The notes beneath the pieces were generated by a model. That model saw only the letters and a program-made list of their open reading frames with translations. It ran no database searches and had not been told where the DNA came from. Positions 54,153-63,072 of a stretch of 64,000 nt of DNA are shown here, in pieces. How positions within the stretch are numbered: the stretch's first letter is position 1; the number at the start of each line of letters is the position of its first letter. A program made the translations under genes and the position numbers. This DNA comes from Zavarzinella sp. (GTDB lineage Bacteria; Planctomycetota; Planctomycetia; Gemmatales; Gemmataceae), in contig JAWKTI010000004.1 in NCBI GenBank assembly GCA_041399155.1, positions 496,001 to 560,000 of the forward strand, in the 5' to 3' direction.

Positions 54153-55793
54153 ATGCGTTTTATCATTGCCAACGAATTTTACGAGCAACTCCTGCAGGAA
54201 CCCTTTCATGAAGCCGATTGCTACGTGCGGCCGGGGGAGTATCTGCACCACATGTATATCGATGGCGTAAAATACGTGATTGTGCCTGCGTTGATTGCCT
54301 GTCTTCAGGAAGCGGAAGAGCGTCAGGATGATGAAGCACTCCGGCATTTAGGTCTCCATTATTCCCACTACGAACATTTATTGAAGGAAGCCGAAGAAGC
54401 AGGCGGGCTGGAAGGAGTCACTTTGCTGGGCGACCCCCCACCGGATATCGAAGAGGCCGTGCCACGCGTTCACAATGCGTATGTGCCCAAACCACCCACC
54501 AAGTGGGAGGAAATTGGTCTGCCTTTATCGTCCATGTTCGACATGATTCTGCGGACGATCTACAACCGCGGCCAACTGACCGGTGGGGAAATTGCACTGG
54601 AACTGCAATTGCCGTTTCAAACAGTCAATCCGATCCTGCAATTGATGCGAAAGCAAACGCTTGTCGATATTGTTGCCCAGCGTGGCAGTAGTGGCGATGC
54701 CTCTTTCGTGTATGAAATTAAGCCGCCGAAAGGCACTGCTGCTGTCGCAGACGCACTGGCAAAAACAGGCTATCTGGGCCCCTGTCCGGTCCCCTTTCTG
54801 GATTACACCGATTCCGTGCTGGCCCAGAGTATCAAAAAACTGGTGGTAACCCGGCTCAGTATTCAGAAAGCCTTCGAAGACCTGGTGATTTCCAACGAAG
54901 TGTTTAATGAAATCGGCCCCGCTGTGAATTCCGGGTCATCGATCTTCTTCTTTGGCTATCCGGGAAATGGCAAAACCAGTATTGCCGAGCGAATTACCCG
55001 CCTGATGGGCGATACAATCTATCTGCCATACGCAGTAGAAGCCAACGGCCAGATTGTTAAGGTGTTCGATCCCATTCTCCATCAGGTGGTAAAAGAAGAA
55101 GAGGAATATCAGGGCACGGAAGGGGTAATCCGCAGTGGGATCACCTACGACACCCGTTTTGTGAAAGTGAAGCGTCCCACGATCGTGGTGGGGGGTGAAC
55201 TAAACCTTTCCATGCTTGATCTGTTATATAACCCAACGGGCAAGTTCTATGAGGCCCCACTGCAGATGAAGGCGAACGGTGGGATCTTCATGATCGACGA
55301 CTTCGGTCGTCAATTAATGCGACCCATGGATCTGCTCAACCGCTGGATTGTGCCACTGGAAAAACGGTACGACTATCTGACCACGGTGGCTGGAACAAAA
55401 ATCGAAGTACCGTTTGAACAATTACTGGTCTTTTCGACCAATCTGGACCCCACCCAACTGGCAGATGAGGCCTTTCTGCGACGGATTAAGTTCAAAATTG
55501 AAATCCGTGACCCAGACGAAATCCAGTACCGTCAGATCTGGGAACTGGTGTGCCGTGCCAAACGAGTGGAATTCGACCCACGTGGGATCGATTACCTGAT
55601 TGAGAAGTGGTACCACAAAACCAACCGACCATTCCGGATGTGCCAGCCACGCGACATTCTGGATCAGATGATTTCGATGGCCAAATATAACATGGAGCGG
55701 ATCAATTTCAGCCCGGATCTGATTGACTCTGCGTGCATGACCTACTTCATCAGCGATAAAAAACGCGACTTCGGTGCAAAAATGAGAGATTAA
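54153..55793 (+). CDS. AAA-type ATPase with N-terminal winged-helix-like region
   Basis: 546 residues. The first ~110 residues are unassigned (FYEQLLQEPFHEADCYVRPGEY cut here). A winged-helix-like segment follows near 140-185 (GQLTGGEIALELQLPFQTV, then LMRKQTLVDI). The ATPase core from about 240 has Walker A GYPGNGKTSIAER and Walker B IFMIDDFGRQ, and later an arginine-rich DEAFLRRIKFKIEI block like a sensor region. Related proteins occur widely in planctomycetes, with no established role; the N-terminal domain may couple ATP hydrolysis to DNA or protein binding. The unknown AT-rich gene follows at 57 bp. Confidence 0.8.
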   Translation: MRFIIANEFYEQLLQEPFHEADCYVRPGEYLHHMYIDGVKYVIVPALIACLQEAEERQDDEALRHLGLHYSHYEHLLKEAEEAGGLEGVTLLGDPPPDIEEAVPRVHNAYVPKPPTKWEEIGLPLSSMFDMILRTIYNRGQLTGGEIALELQLPFQTVNPILQLMRKQTLVDIVAQRGSSGDASFVYEIKPPKGTAAVADALAKTGYLGPCPVPFLDYTDSVLAQSIKKLVVTRLSIQKAFEDLVISNEVFNEIGPAVNSGSSIFFFGYPGNGKTSIAERITRLMGDTIYLPYAVEANGQIVKVFDPILHQVVKEEEEYQGTEGVIRSGITYDTRFVKVKRPTIVVGGELNLSMLDLLYNPTGKFYEAPLQMKANGGIFMIDDFGRQLMRPMDLLNRWIVPLEKRYDYLTTVAGTKIEVPFEQLLVFSTNLDPTQLADEAFLRRIKFKIEIRDPDEIQYRQIWELVCRAKRVEFDPRGIDYLIEKWYHKTNRPFRMCQPRDILDQMISMAKYNMERINFSPDLIDSACMTYFISDKKRDFGAKMRD

Positions 55794-55849
55794 GAAGAGG
55801 TTTTCACTTCTTGAAGTTTGCTTCCTGTACCAGCAATAGGATTTCTGGA

Positions 55850-57382
55850 ATGCCCCCGGCAGTTATACCAAATGAAACTCTCAAAACAATTACAAAACTT
55901 GTTCGCCTTGACTTCCTGGAAGAACGATCTGAGTGGTTTCATTTTTTATTTCCATTGCTATCACATCAAGATATCGATGCTTTAGTTTCAGAAGTAAAAG
56001 ATGTTATTACACTATGCAAGAATCCTCATGGTATTGCTAGTTCGGCACTACGTGCAAATTATAGCAGCTTAACACTGCGTACCGCACTGATGAGAAATGA
56101 AGCAAGTTATTGTGATCCACGTTTAGAGTTTGCTGTATTCTTATCAAACTCTGTAACAGATTTCTATGGAAAGATTGTCTTGGATTTTATTGCAAGAGTC
56201 CGCAAAGAAGACTTTGATGGCGATGCGTTCTATTACGCGTTAGAGCGGCTACATTCCAAACGTATTTTTCTGAATTACTACCAGGATAGTATTTATAGCA
56301 CATGTATAAAATATTTTTCACCGCAATCAGCGAGCTATCTGAGCACCGATTACTCACATGATGCAATTTCTCTCTCATATGCCAGACTTGTCAAATTCTA
56401 CAGTGACCATTGCGGACCGGAGCTGATTATTGATGCAGCAAGAGCTTGTGTTGAAGATAAAATAATGCTGATGTCGCTGTATTCAGTGTGTATTATAAAA
56501 AAATATCAGTTTCAGGAACAGTCTTTGGATTGGCTTATTGAGACTACAATTGATTCTTTAAATGATGTACCACACCTTGTTCTTGCAGAAGAATTCTGTT
56601 GTTCGCAGTTTTTGTTGCTAGCACTTTACGATGAAGCAGGAAGTTCCAACAGAAAGCTATTGCAAATCGCTAACAAGCCTTTTCAGAAACCTGAAATAAT
56701 TGCTGCCTGTCTTCTGATAGCATATCGGTCAAAACAAGACATAATAATTGCCGATCATTTAAAGAATCACAATTTATTAAGCGACGAAATTCTGTTGATT
56801 ATCGATGCATGCTATCCAATATGGGTTCCTGATAGCATTGCGCACTTGCTTTGGCGTAACCTGGGATTGCAGGGCAATCCAGCAGTCGACTTGCAGTTAT
56901 TTAGTAAATGTATCTATCGCTCATGTATCAGCTCGGCTTTTCACTCTCATGTCCAAGTGCTGATGTCTCGTCATTCATTGTCATTCATTCTTCAATTTCT
57001 GTATTATTATTCTAAAAAAAGCAAGTATATTGATAATGTACTGTTTGTCCATGTGTACAAATCTTTGGAAATCGAACTGGATTCATTATTTCTTGATTCT
57101 TCTGATGCAGATAGCGATTCGGTTGATTGTCTATCCTTGATTGAACTATTGTTCTATTTCAATTTGGATTCCATTCAACTTCAACAAACGCGTTGTTTAA
57201 TTGAACGATTTATATCAGAGAGTGAAAATATCAATATTTATTATAATTATTTGGCCGCAAAAATTGGAATTTCTATATCTACTTCTTCATTTCATTTGCT
57301 TGTTAAAGATGCAAGTTATTTTGCAGATGAATGGGCGAGCATGTTGTCTTATATCGTCCATCATGGAAAAATTGTTCCTTAG
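55850..57382 (+). CDS. Hypothetical helical protein, AT-rich
   Basis: 510 residues from the ATG at 55850; a TTG at 55811 is an alternative. No known domain was recognised. The sequence is leucine- and serine-rich and predicted to be nearly all helical, like a HEAT/TPR-type scaffold (FLNYYQDSIYSTCIKYF, QFLYYYSKKSKYIDNV). Its GC content is clearly lower than that of its neighbours, suggesting transfer or relaxed constraint. Beyond the stop at 57380-57382 a second frame continues with protein-like text (SWKNCSLDDFGIPLYYCEDL...) to 57495, so the C-terminus may be frameshifted. Possible partner of the AAA ATPase. Confidence 0.65.
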   Translation: MPPAVIPNETLKTITKLVRLDFLEERSEWFHFLFPLLSHQDIDALVSEVKDVITLCKNPHGIASSALRANYSSLTLRTALMRNEASYCDPRLEFAVFLSNSVTDFYGKIVLDFIARVRKEDFDGDAFYYALERLHSKRIFLNYYQDSIYSTCIKYFSPQSASYLSTDYSHDAISLSYARLVKFYSDHCGPELIIDAARACVEDKIMLMSLYSVCIIKKYQFQEQSLDWLIETTIDSLNDVPHLVLAEEFCCSQFLLLALYDEAGSSNRKLLQIANKPFQKPEIIAACLLIAYRSKQDIIIADHLKNHNLLSDEILLIIDACYPIWVPDSIAHLLWRNLGLQGNPAVDLQLFSKCIYRSCISSAFHSHVQVLMSRHSLSFILQFLYYYSKKSKYIDNVLFVHVYKSLEIELDSLFLDSSDADSDSVDCLSLIELLFYFNLDSIQLQQTRCLIERFISESENINIYYNYLAAKIGISISTSSFHLLVKDASYFADEWASMLSYIVHHGKIVP

Positions 57383-57661
57383 ATGATTTCGGAATTCCTT
57401 TGTACTACTGTGAGGATCTTTGTTATCGTTTCTCCAAGATTCCAGAGAGACCTGCAGCAGGGTCAGATCACGCAGTTTTCGGTAGTTTGCAATGAATTAT
57501 GCTTGTTTTTTAGCTGTAGAGAAGTCGCTGATCCGTAGTTGATGCAAAGATCGATAGACCAGTTTCTTCTTCATGCCATTCTCTGGAAGCCTCGGTAACC
57601 TATCACAAGCATAGAAGTTTTTCAGGCCCCTTTTTCTGCAGGATACTGCTTGCCGCAACCT
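57383..57661. other. Intergenic, possible frameshifted tail of the upstream gene
   Basis: The frame from about 57340 to the TGA at 57493-57495 reads as protein (CYRFSKIPERPAAGSDHAVF). The rest shows no feature. No terminator was recognised. Confidence 0.4.
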
Positions 57662-58435
57662 TCAGCAGCCAAACAATGTCTGGGCGTTGTGGGTGGTCAG
57701 ATCGCATAGTTCCCTCACAGAAATGCCCCGCAAATTTGCCATGAACTCCGCCGTATGGGCAACAAATGCTGGTTCATTCCGTTTCCCACGTTTCGGCACA
57801 GGTGCCAGATAGGGGGCATCGGTTTCAATCAGCAGTCGATCCAGAGGGATTTCTTTCGCCACTTCACGCACATTTTCCGCAGAATTGTAGGTCAGCATTC
57901 CTGCAAACGAAACGTAAAGCCCCATTTCCACCCCACGTAAGGCACATGGGAGGTTGCCTGTGTAAGAATGCAGCACACCATGTACGGTGCCATGTTGGGC
58001 AAAAAATGGCTCGCACGTGCAGATGATATCCTCTTCGGCCTCGCGACAATGAATGATGACAGGCTTCTTTAACTGATAACTCAATTCCAGGTGCCTGCAA
58101 AAATAGTCTTCCTGCAGTGGGAAGGGTGCTCGATCCCAATAGCGGTCCAGCCCTGTTTCCCCGATGGCAACTACCTTCGGATCGGCTGCCAGTTGCAGAA
58201 TAACTTCCCAATCTCCTTGCACCGCTTCTGCCACGTGGTTGGGCTGAATCCCCACTGCCGCACGAAGCAGTGGGTGCTGTTCCACCAGTGCCAGATTCGC
58301 CCGACTGGTCGCCACATCAATGCCAATGGTAATAATTCGTATTACGCCAGCTTCTGTGGCACGTTGCACCACTTCAGGCAGATCTTTCCCAAAACGATCA
58401 TCATCCAGGTGGGCGTGGGTATCAAATAATTTCAT
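57662..58435 (-). CDS. tatD: TatD family metal-dependent hydrolase
   Basis: 257 residues from the second ATG, with AGGA five bases upstream; an ATG three bases earlier is possible. TIM-barrel metal motifs: FDTHAHLDD at the start, AIGETGLDRYW near 95, VIIHCREAEED near 130, LHSYTG near 155 and LIETDAPYLAP near 205. The family shows 3'-5' exonuclease activity on DNA; cellular roles include DNA quality control. Cytoplasmic. Downstream of the OPT transporter on the same strand (20 bp gap), so probably co-transcribed. Confidence 0.93.
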   Translation of the reverse strand: MKLFDTHAHLDDDRFGKDLPEVVQRATEAGVIRIITIGIDVATSRANLALVEQHPLLRAAVGIQPNHVAEAVQGDWEVILQLAADPKVVAIGETGLDRYWDRAPFPLQEDYFCRHLELSYQLKKPVIIHCREAEEDIICTCEPFFAQHGTVHGVLHSYTGNLPCALRGVEMGLYVSFAGMLTYNSAENVREVAKEIPLDRLLIETDAPYLAPVPKRGKRNEPAFVAHTAEFMANLRGISVRELCDLTTHNAQTLFGC

Positions 58436-58455
58436 CATATCCTAATGAGTTTTCC

Positions 58456-60723
58456 TTAATCTTTCGGTTTGCGGATGCCGCACCAGAACAGGATGATGCC
58501 CAGCACGCCGAAGACGCTCATGGTAATGGCATCCTGCCAGGTCAGCCACCAGGCGGGTACGCTGGAGGTTAAATCCAGTTGCTTCGGAATGGTGCTGCTG
58601 AAGTTCAGAAACGCAATCACCATCAGGGCAATTGACGCACCTGCAATGTAACCAGAACTGAGCAGTACCCCAGGTGATTTGTCACCTTCTGCTTCTGAAC
58701 GTCGGCGATATTTATCGGTCAGCCAGCGAATCGCCCCACCCACAAAGATGGGGGTGGAAGCGGAGAGTGGCAAATAGACTCCCACCGCAAATGGCAGCGA
58801 GGGCACACCCACCAGTTCCAGTGTCAGTGCAATCAACACGCCGATCAGCACCAGGTCCCACGGTAATTTGCTGCTCAGCACCCCATCAATAATCAACTGC
58901 ATCAAGCGCGTTTTGGGTGCGTCGAACTTCAATGTTTCCGGATTGCCGGAATCATCGGTCTTCAGCTTGCCATTGATGGCGGGATCCACCCGATAAATGA
59001 TTTTTCCTTCATCATTGACCAGATATCGACCTGGCCGCACCACCTGATCGTTGCTGGCACGATACTCTTCGTTGTCGCCAATGTTCAGGACATGGTATTC
59101 GGTGGTATCCGCACTATATTCTCCACGGCGGACATGATCTTTCTCTGTCAGCGTGCGAACATCCACGGCCACATCGGGCAACTCTTTTTTCGTGTAAGTG
59201 GAACCCGCACGATCCAGATAAAGCAGGACCACGCCCACCACAGCTGCGGCAGTCAAGGCACCAATCAGGATCGAAATCTGCTGATAAATCGGTGTTGCAC
59301 CCAGTATGTGGCCGGTTTTTAATGCCTGGGCAGTGCTGCCACCATTGGAAGATGCAATGCAGACCACCCCAGCAATCATCAGTGCGGTCAGCTTAATTTC
59401 CTTGGTGATGCTGAGAACATTGACCGCATCGAGTACCAGAATCAGCAGACAGGTCAGCAGAAGGGTGGCCACCGTCATACCGGAAATGGGATTAGATGAA
59501 GAGCCGATTTCACCTGTCAGGCGGGCAGAAACGGTAACAAACAGGAAGCCGAACACCACAATCATTAAGGCACCCAGAAAGCCAGTTAACGACATCCCCA
59601 GCCCCAACTGAGGGATGGCAGCAAGCAAACCCACCAGCAGCAGGCTGCCCACCACCACTACCACCATCGAAAGATCCCGCTGCGTACGTGCAGCACTGCG
59701 GGCACCAGAACCAGCAAGAAGATCGCGAAAGCCACCCGCAATCGCACCAAAAATGACAGGCAATGCCCGTAACATGCTGATGATGCCCCCAGCTGCCACG
59801 GCACCCGCACCAATGTAAAGGATGTAATTGTTGCGGATCTGCGATTCATCCATATTGCGGATCAGGCCGGTATCCACTTCTTTGCCATCAATCATTTCCA
59901 CACTACTGACCGCAGGTGGCAGTGGGGTGGGTAACTGTTCGCCGAAAAAGTAAATGGTGGGTGATAGCACCAGATAAGCCAGCACCCCACCAGCAACCAT
60001 AATGCAGGATACGCGTGGGCCAATAATATAGCCTACTCCCATCAGGGCGGCGTTCATTTCCATGCCTACACTGGCACCTTTCAGGCCCACAGTTTTACCA
60101 CCGGACACAACGCTGAGGTGGCGGGCGACTTCTTCCTTCAATAACAGAAACCCTTTTACGCACCACTGATAGATAAAGCCCAGCACAAAGCCGACCAGCA
60201 CATATAAACCGGTTGCCCCACCTTTTTCTCCGGCAATCAATACTTCCGCGCAGGCAGTGCCTTCGGGAAACTTCAGAGTGCCGTGCTGTTTGACAATAAA
60301 TGCCCGCCGCAGGGGAATCATCATCAGAATGCCCAGCAGCCCACCAAGAATCGAAACGGTCATCACACGAATAATGTCAATTTCAAAGCCCAGCAGTAAT
60401 AATGCGGGCATAATCAGACCCACGCCAAAGGCGATTGATTCACCAGCACATCCTGCTGTCTGGGCGGTATTACTTTCCAGAATGGTGCGTGGGCGAAAAC
60501 GGGGCATCACACCCAGTACTTTGAACATTGTCATGGTCAGCACGGCGACAGGTATCGAAGCCGATACCGTCAGCCCCACCTTCAGGACAAGGTAAATCGA
60601 GGACGCACCGAACACAATGCCGAACAGCGTGCCCATGATGATCGGCAGTATGGTAAATTCAGGTATTCGCTGGTTGTCTGGAACGTATGGTTGAAACTGT
60701 TCCGGTTCAGAAGATTGATTCAT
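58456..60723 (-). CDS. OPT family oligopeptide transporter
   Basis: 755 residues from the ATG at 60723 (MNQSSEPEQF); the frame is open to 60897 but that overlaps the divergent gene. About 14-16 hydrophobic helices are visible, starting at ILPIIMGTLFGIVFG. Family motifs: LESNTAQTAGCAGESIAFG and FPEGTACAEVLIAG, both characteristic of bacterial OPT proteins. A long hydrophilic loop (about 520-640) lies in the middle of the C-terminal half. It probably imports peptides or metal-chelate substrates by proton coupling. Divergent from nnrE. Confidence 0.92.
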   Translation of the reverse strand: MNQSSEPEQFQPYVPDNQRIPEFTILPIIMGTLFGIVFGASSIYLVLKVGLTVSASIPVAVLTMTMFKVLGVMPRFRPRTILESNTAQTAGCAGESIAFGVGLIMPALLLLGFEIDIIRVMTVSILGGLLGILMMIPLRRAFIVKQHGTLKFPEGTACAEVLIAGEKGGATGLYVLVGFVLGFIYQWCVKGFLLLKEEVARHLSVVSGGKTVGLKGASVGMEMNAALMGVGYIIGPRVSCIMVAGGVLAYLVLSPTIYFFGEQLPTPLPPAVSSVEMIDGKEVDTGLIRNMDESQIRNNYILYIGAGAVAAGGIISMLRALPVIFGAIAGGFRDLLAGSGARSAARTQRDLSMVVVVVGSLLLVGLLAAIPQLGLGMSLTGFLGALMIVVFGFLFVTVSARLTGEIGSSSNPISGMTVATLLLTCLLILVLDAVNVLSITKEIKLTALMIAGVVCIASSNGGSTAQALKTGHILGATPIYQQISILIGALTAAAVVGVVLLYLDRAGSTYTKKELPDVAVDVRTLTEKDHVRRGEYSADTTEYHVLNIGDNEEYRASNDQVVRPGRYLVNDEGKIIYRVDPAINGKLKTDDSGNPETLKFDAPKTRLMQLIIDGVLSSKLPWDLVLIGVLIALTLELVGVPSLPFAVGVYLPLSASTPIFVGGAIRWLTDKYRRRSEAEGDKSPGVLLSSGYIAGASIALMVIAFLNFSSTIPKQLDLTSSVPAWWLTWQDAITMSVFGVLGIILFWCGIRKPKD

Positions 60724-60808
60724 GCCACCAAAGCTCCCAGTAAAATGTGGGTAAACAACCGTTACAGCTCCCGTGAGAACTGGAGAGAACACCCAGCGTG
60801 AGGAACGG

Positions 60809-61483
60809 ATGACATTACCAGAAGTATATTTGTTTCGCGATGAAGTCCGAGAGTGCGACCGAGTTGCCATCGAAAAATACAAAATCCCTGGCTGCATTCT
60901 GATGGAAAATGCGGCCAGATCCGCTGCGGAGTGGTTGCACCACCTGCAAGGTGGGGTGGGCAGTTGCCTGATCTACTGTGGGACCGGAAACAACGCGGGC
61001 GATGGCCTCGTGATGGCACGTCACCTGCATCTGTGGGGCTGGAAGGTGCTGGTAGTGCTGGCCGAAGCCCCCAGCCGATTTCGGGGCGATGCATTACTGA
61101 ATTGGAATATTGTGGCAGCAATGCAAATTCCCGTTTATGAGATCTTCAGCCGTCCCACTTGGCAGGAGGAATTGGCAGCACATCAGCAACAGGCACCGTG
61201 GGCAGTGGATGCGTTATTTGGCACAGGTCTCAACCGGAATATGGCCCCACCCTATGGGGATATTGTTGACTTAATGAATCAACATAGTAGGCATTGCCTG
61301 GCGGTGGATATTCCCTCTGGCCTGGATGCCGACACGGGCGAACCACTTGGGAACGCTGTGCGTGCCGATTTCACCGCAACATTTGTCGCACCGAAAAAGG
61401 GTTTTTTGCACGCAAGTTCTTATCTGGGCGAAGTAAAGGTGTTTGGCATTGGTGCACCGATTGACCTGGCGACAACCAGGTAA
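60809..61483 (+). CDS. nnrE: NAD(P)H-hydrate epimerase
   Basis: 224 residues from the ATG at 60809, preceded by GAGG six bases upstream; a GTG at 60773 is possible. It is the YjeF N-terminal (NnrE) type: LMENAARSAAEWL, CGTGNNAGDGLVMARHL in the nucleotide loop, WAVDALFGTGLNR and AVDIPSGLDADTGEP with the metal-binding Asp. The enzyme interconverts the R and S forms of damaged NAD(P)HX for repair. The C-terminal dehydratase domain (NnrD) found fused in E. coli is absent and not adjacent. Confidence 0.92.
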   Translation: MTLPEVYLFRDEVRECDRVAIEKYKIPGCILMENAARSAAEWLHHLQGGVGSCLIYCGTGNNAGDGLVMARHLHLWGWKVLVVLAEAPSRFRGDALLNWNIVAAMQIPVYEIFSRPTWQEELAAHQQQAPWAVDALFGTGLNRNMAPPYGDIVDLMNQHSRHCLAVDIPSGLDADTGEPLGNAVRADFTATFVAPKKGFLHASSYLGEVKVFGIGAPIDLATTR

Positions 61484-61586
61484 ACCCTTCACACAGATTT
61501 TTTTCCGTTTTCCTGAAAGAAGCCCCCACTGGTGGGCCATTTTTCCCACGTGAGACAAAAAAGTGCTTCAAAAAGGAAAACCAATC

Positions 61587-62327
61587 ATGAAAATGTTGCT
61601 GACCGCTTTTACTTTAGGTGCTATTGCCAGCTTATTTCCCGCACATGCGGCAGAACCAAAACCGGTGCTGCTGATTATTGCCAACCAGGATTTTTATTAC
61701 CGCGAATATGCCGATCCGAAACAGGTGCTGGAGCAGGTGGGTATCAAGGTGGTGATTGGTGCGGGCAGAAAGTCAATCTGTCGGCCCCACCCAGGTTCTG
61801 GTCAGTCGGATAGTGGCGAAGTGATGCCGGACATCGCACTCGCAGACGCACGTGGTGCCGATTATTCCGCGATCGTTTTTGCCGGTGGCTGGGGTGCTTC
61901 CAGCTACCAGTATTCGTTCACAAACAGTTACACTACAGCAAGTTACAACGGCACCGCAGAAATTCGCAAACAGGCCAATCGCCTGATTACCGAATCGCTG
62001 ACGGCAAACAACTATGTCTGTGGAATCTGCCATGGGGTTTCCGTGTTGGCATGGGCCCGCGTGGATGGGAAAAGCCCACTGACGGGTAAAAAAGTGTGTG
62101 CACCAGCAATTGCCGGCCCACAGTTTGTGCATAATCGCCAGCAAACCCAACCCAGCTCGCGGTGGCATTCAGAGTTCAATAAGGCCACGGTTCTCCCGTC
62201 TGGTTCGGTGGGCAATCGCTCCACAGTTGCGGATGACGTGGTAGTTGATGGAAAAATCATTACCGCAGAGAACTTCGATTCCGCCAGCACCTTCGGCACC
62301 ACGCTGGCAAAGGTGCTGTTGAAATAA
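61587..62327 (+). CDS. Exported DJ-1/PfpI family protein
   Basis: 246 residues from the ATG at 61587 (AAGGAAAA upstream), with a signal peptide (MLLTAFTLGAIASLFPAHA). The DJ-1 fold is seen in AIVFAGGWGASSYQY and CGICHGVSVLAWA, where the second cysteine of CGICHG is the usual nucleophile followed by His. Export is uncommon for cytoplasmic family members such as YajL and suggests a role on periplasmic substrates. The enzymatic activity (protease, glyoxalase or chaperone) cannot be decided. Downstream of nnrE by 103 bp. Confidence 0.85.
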   Translation: MKMLLTAFTLGAIASLFPAHAAEPKPVLLIIANQDFYYREYADPKQVLEQVGIKVVIGAGRKSICRPHPGSGQSDSGEVMPDIALADARGADYSAIVFAGGWGASSYQYSFTNSYTTASYNGTAEIRKQANRLITESLTANNYVCGICHGVSVLAWARVDGKSPLTGKKVCAPAIAGPQFVHNRQQTQPSSRWHSEFNKATVLPSGSVGNRSTVADDVVVDGKIITAENFDSASTFGTTLAKVLLK

Positions 62328-62470
62328 GTTGTTTTCCAATAAGGATTTAAGCTTTCGGCACCGGCAACGGAATGAGCGGAAACCTGAACCGATTGCTCCT
62401 GTTGTTGCTGAATACGTTTTCAAAAAGTGTGCTATCATTTCTGAAAATCTTCAAATTCCAGTGGCACAGT

Positions 62471-62854
62471 ATGATCGATACCGAGAAACAGCGGGGGCAA
62501 CTGGCCGGGACAGTTCTGGCGCTGTTGGGCATTGTCACGTATGGAGCCACCAGCCCGTTTGGCTTGGTATTGTCTCTGGAATGGACTCGCGATCCCCGCC
62601 GAGACAGCGATTTTCGCCTATTCGACTGGATGGGCGTCATTGTCGGCCTGCCCGGGACGATGTACTTTCTCTACTTTACCGCGATGATGTTCGATTATGC
62701 CCCAGGGGGGCAGAGTTTTGGCAGTTTGCTACTTGGATATTGGGCGATGTTTGGTTTGTGGATCATGTACCGCCGTCGCACCCGCTGGGTAGAGATTCAA
62801 CGGTATCGTAATGAAGTCAACAGTACAAAACTCGTCGTCGATGAAACAACTTGA
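62471..62854 (+). CDS. Small integral membrane protein
   Basis: 127 residues from the ATG at 62471; a start at 62372 would add a hydrophobic N-terminus. Three TM segments: about 12-28 (TVLALLGIVTYGATSPFG), 55-75 (WMGVIVGLPGTMYFLYFTAM) and 85-103 (FGSLLLGYWAMFGLWIMY), with a charged tail (RRRTRWVEIQRYR). No family recognised. Another frame overlaps but has no coding sense. Confidence 0.6.
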   Translation: MIDTEKQRGQLAGTVLALLGIVTYGATSPFGLVLSLEWTRDPRRDSDFRLFDWMGVIVGLPGTMYFLYFTAMMFDYAPGGQSFGSLLLGYWAMFGLWIMYRRRTRWVEIQRYRNEVNSTKLVVDETT

Positions 62855-63072
62855 TTTCGCTACCAGCTTAGTTAGCGAGCGATTCATTTACAGTTTCTGG
62901 GATAGTTTTTTCAGGGTTGAAACTGGATTTGATATGCAATTGATGCTGCAATAATTAAAAACAACACGATCAAATGATCCTCGAAATCGATCTGATTCGA
63001 GCCTTCGACCAAAGGCGTCGACAACAAAGGATGGTGAATCCTGAAAACGCCACAGCCCCAGGCACTAAGCAA

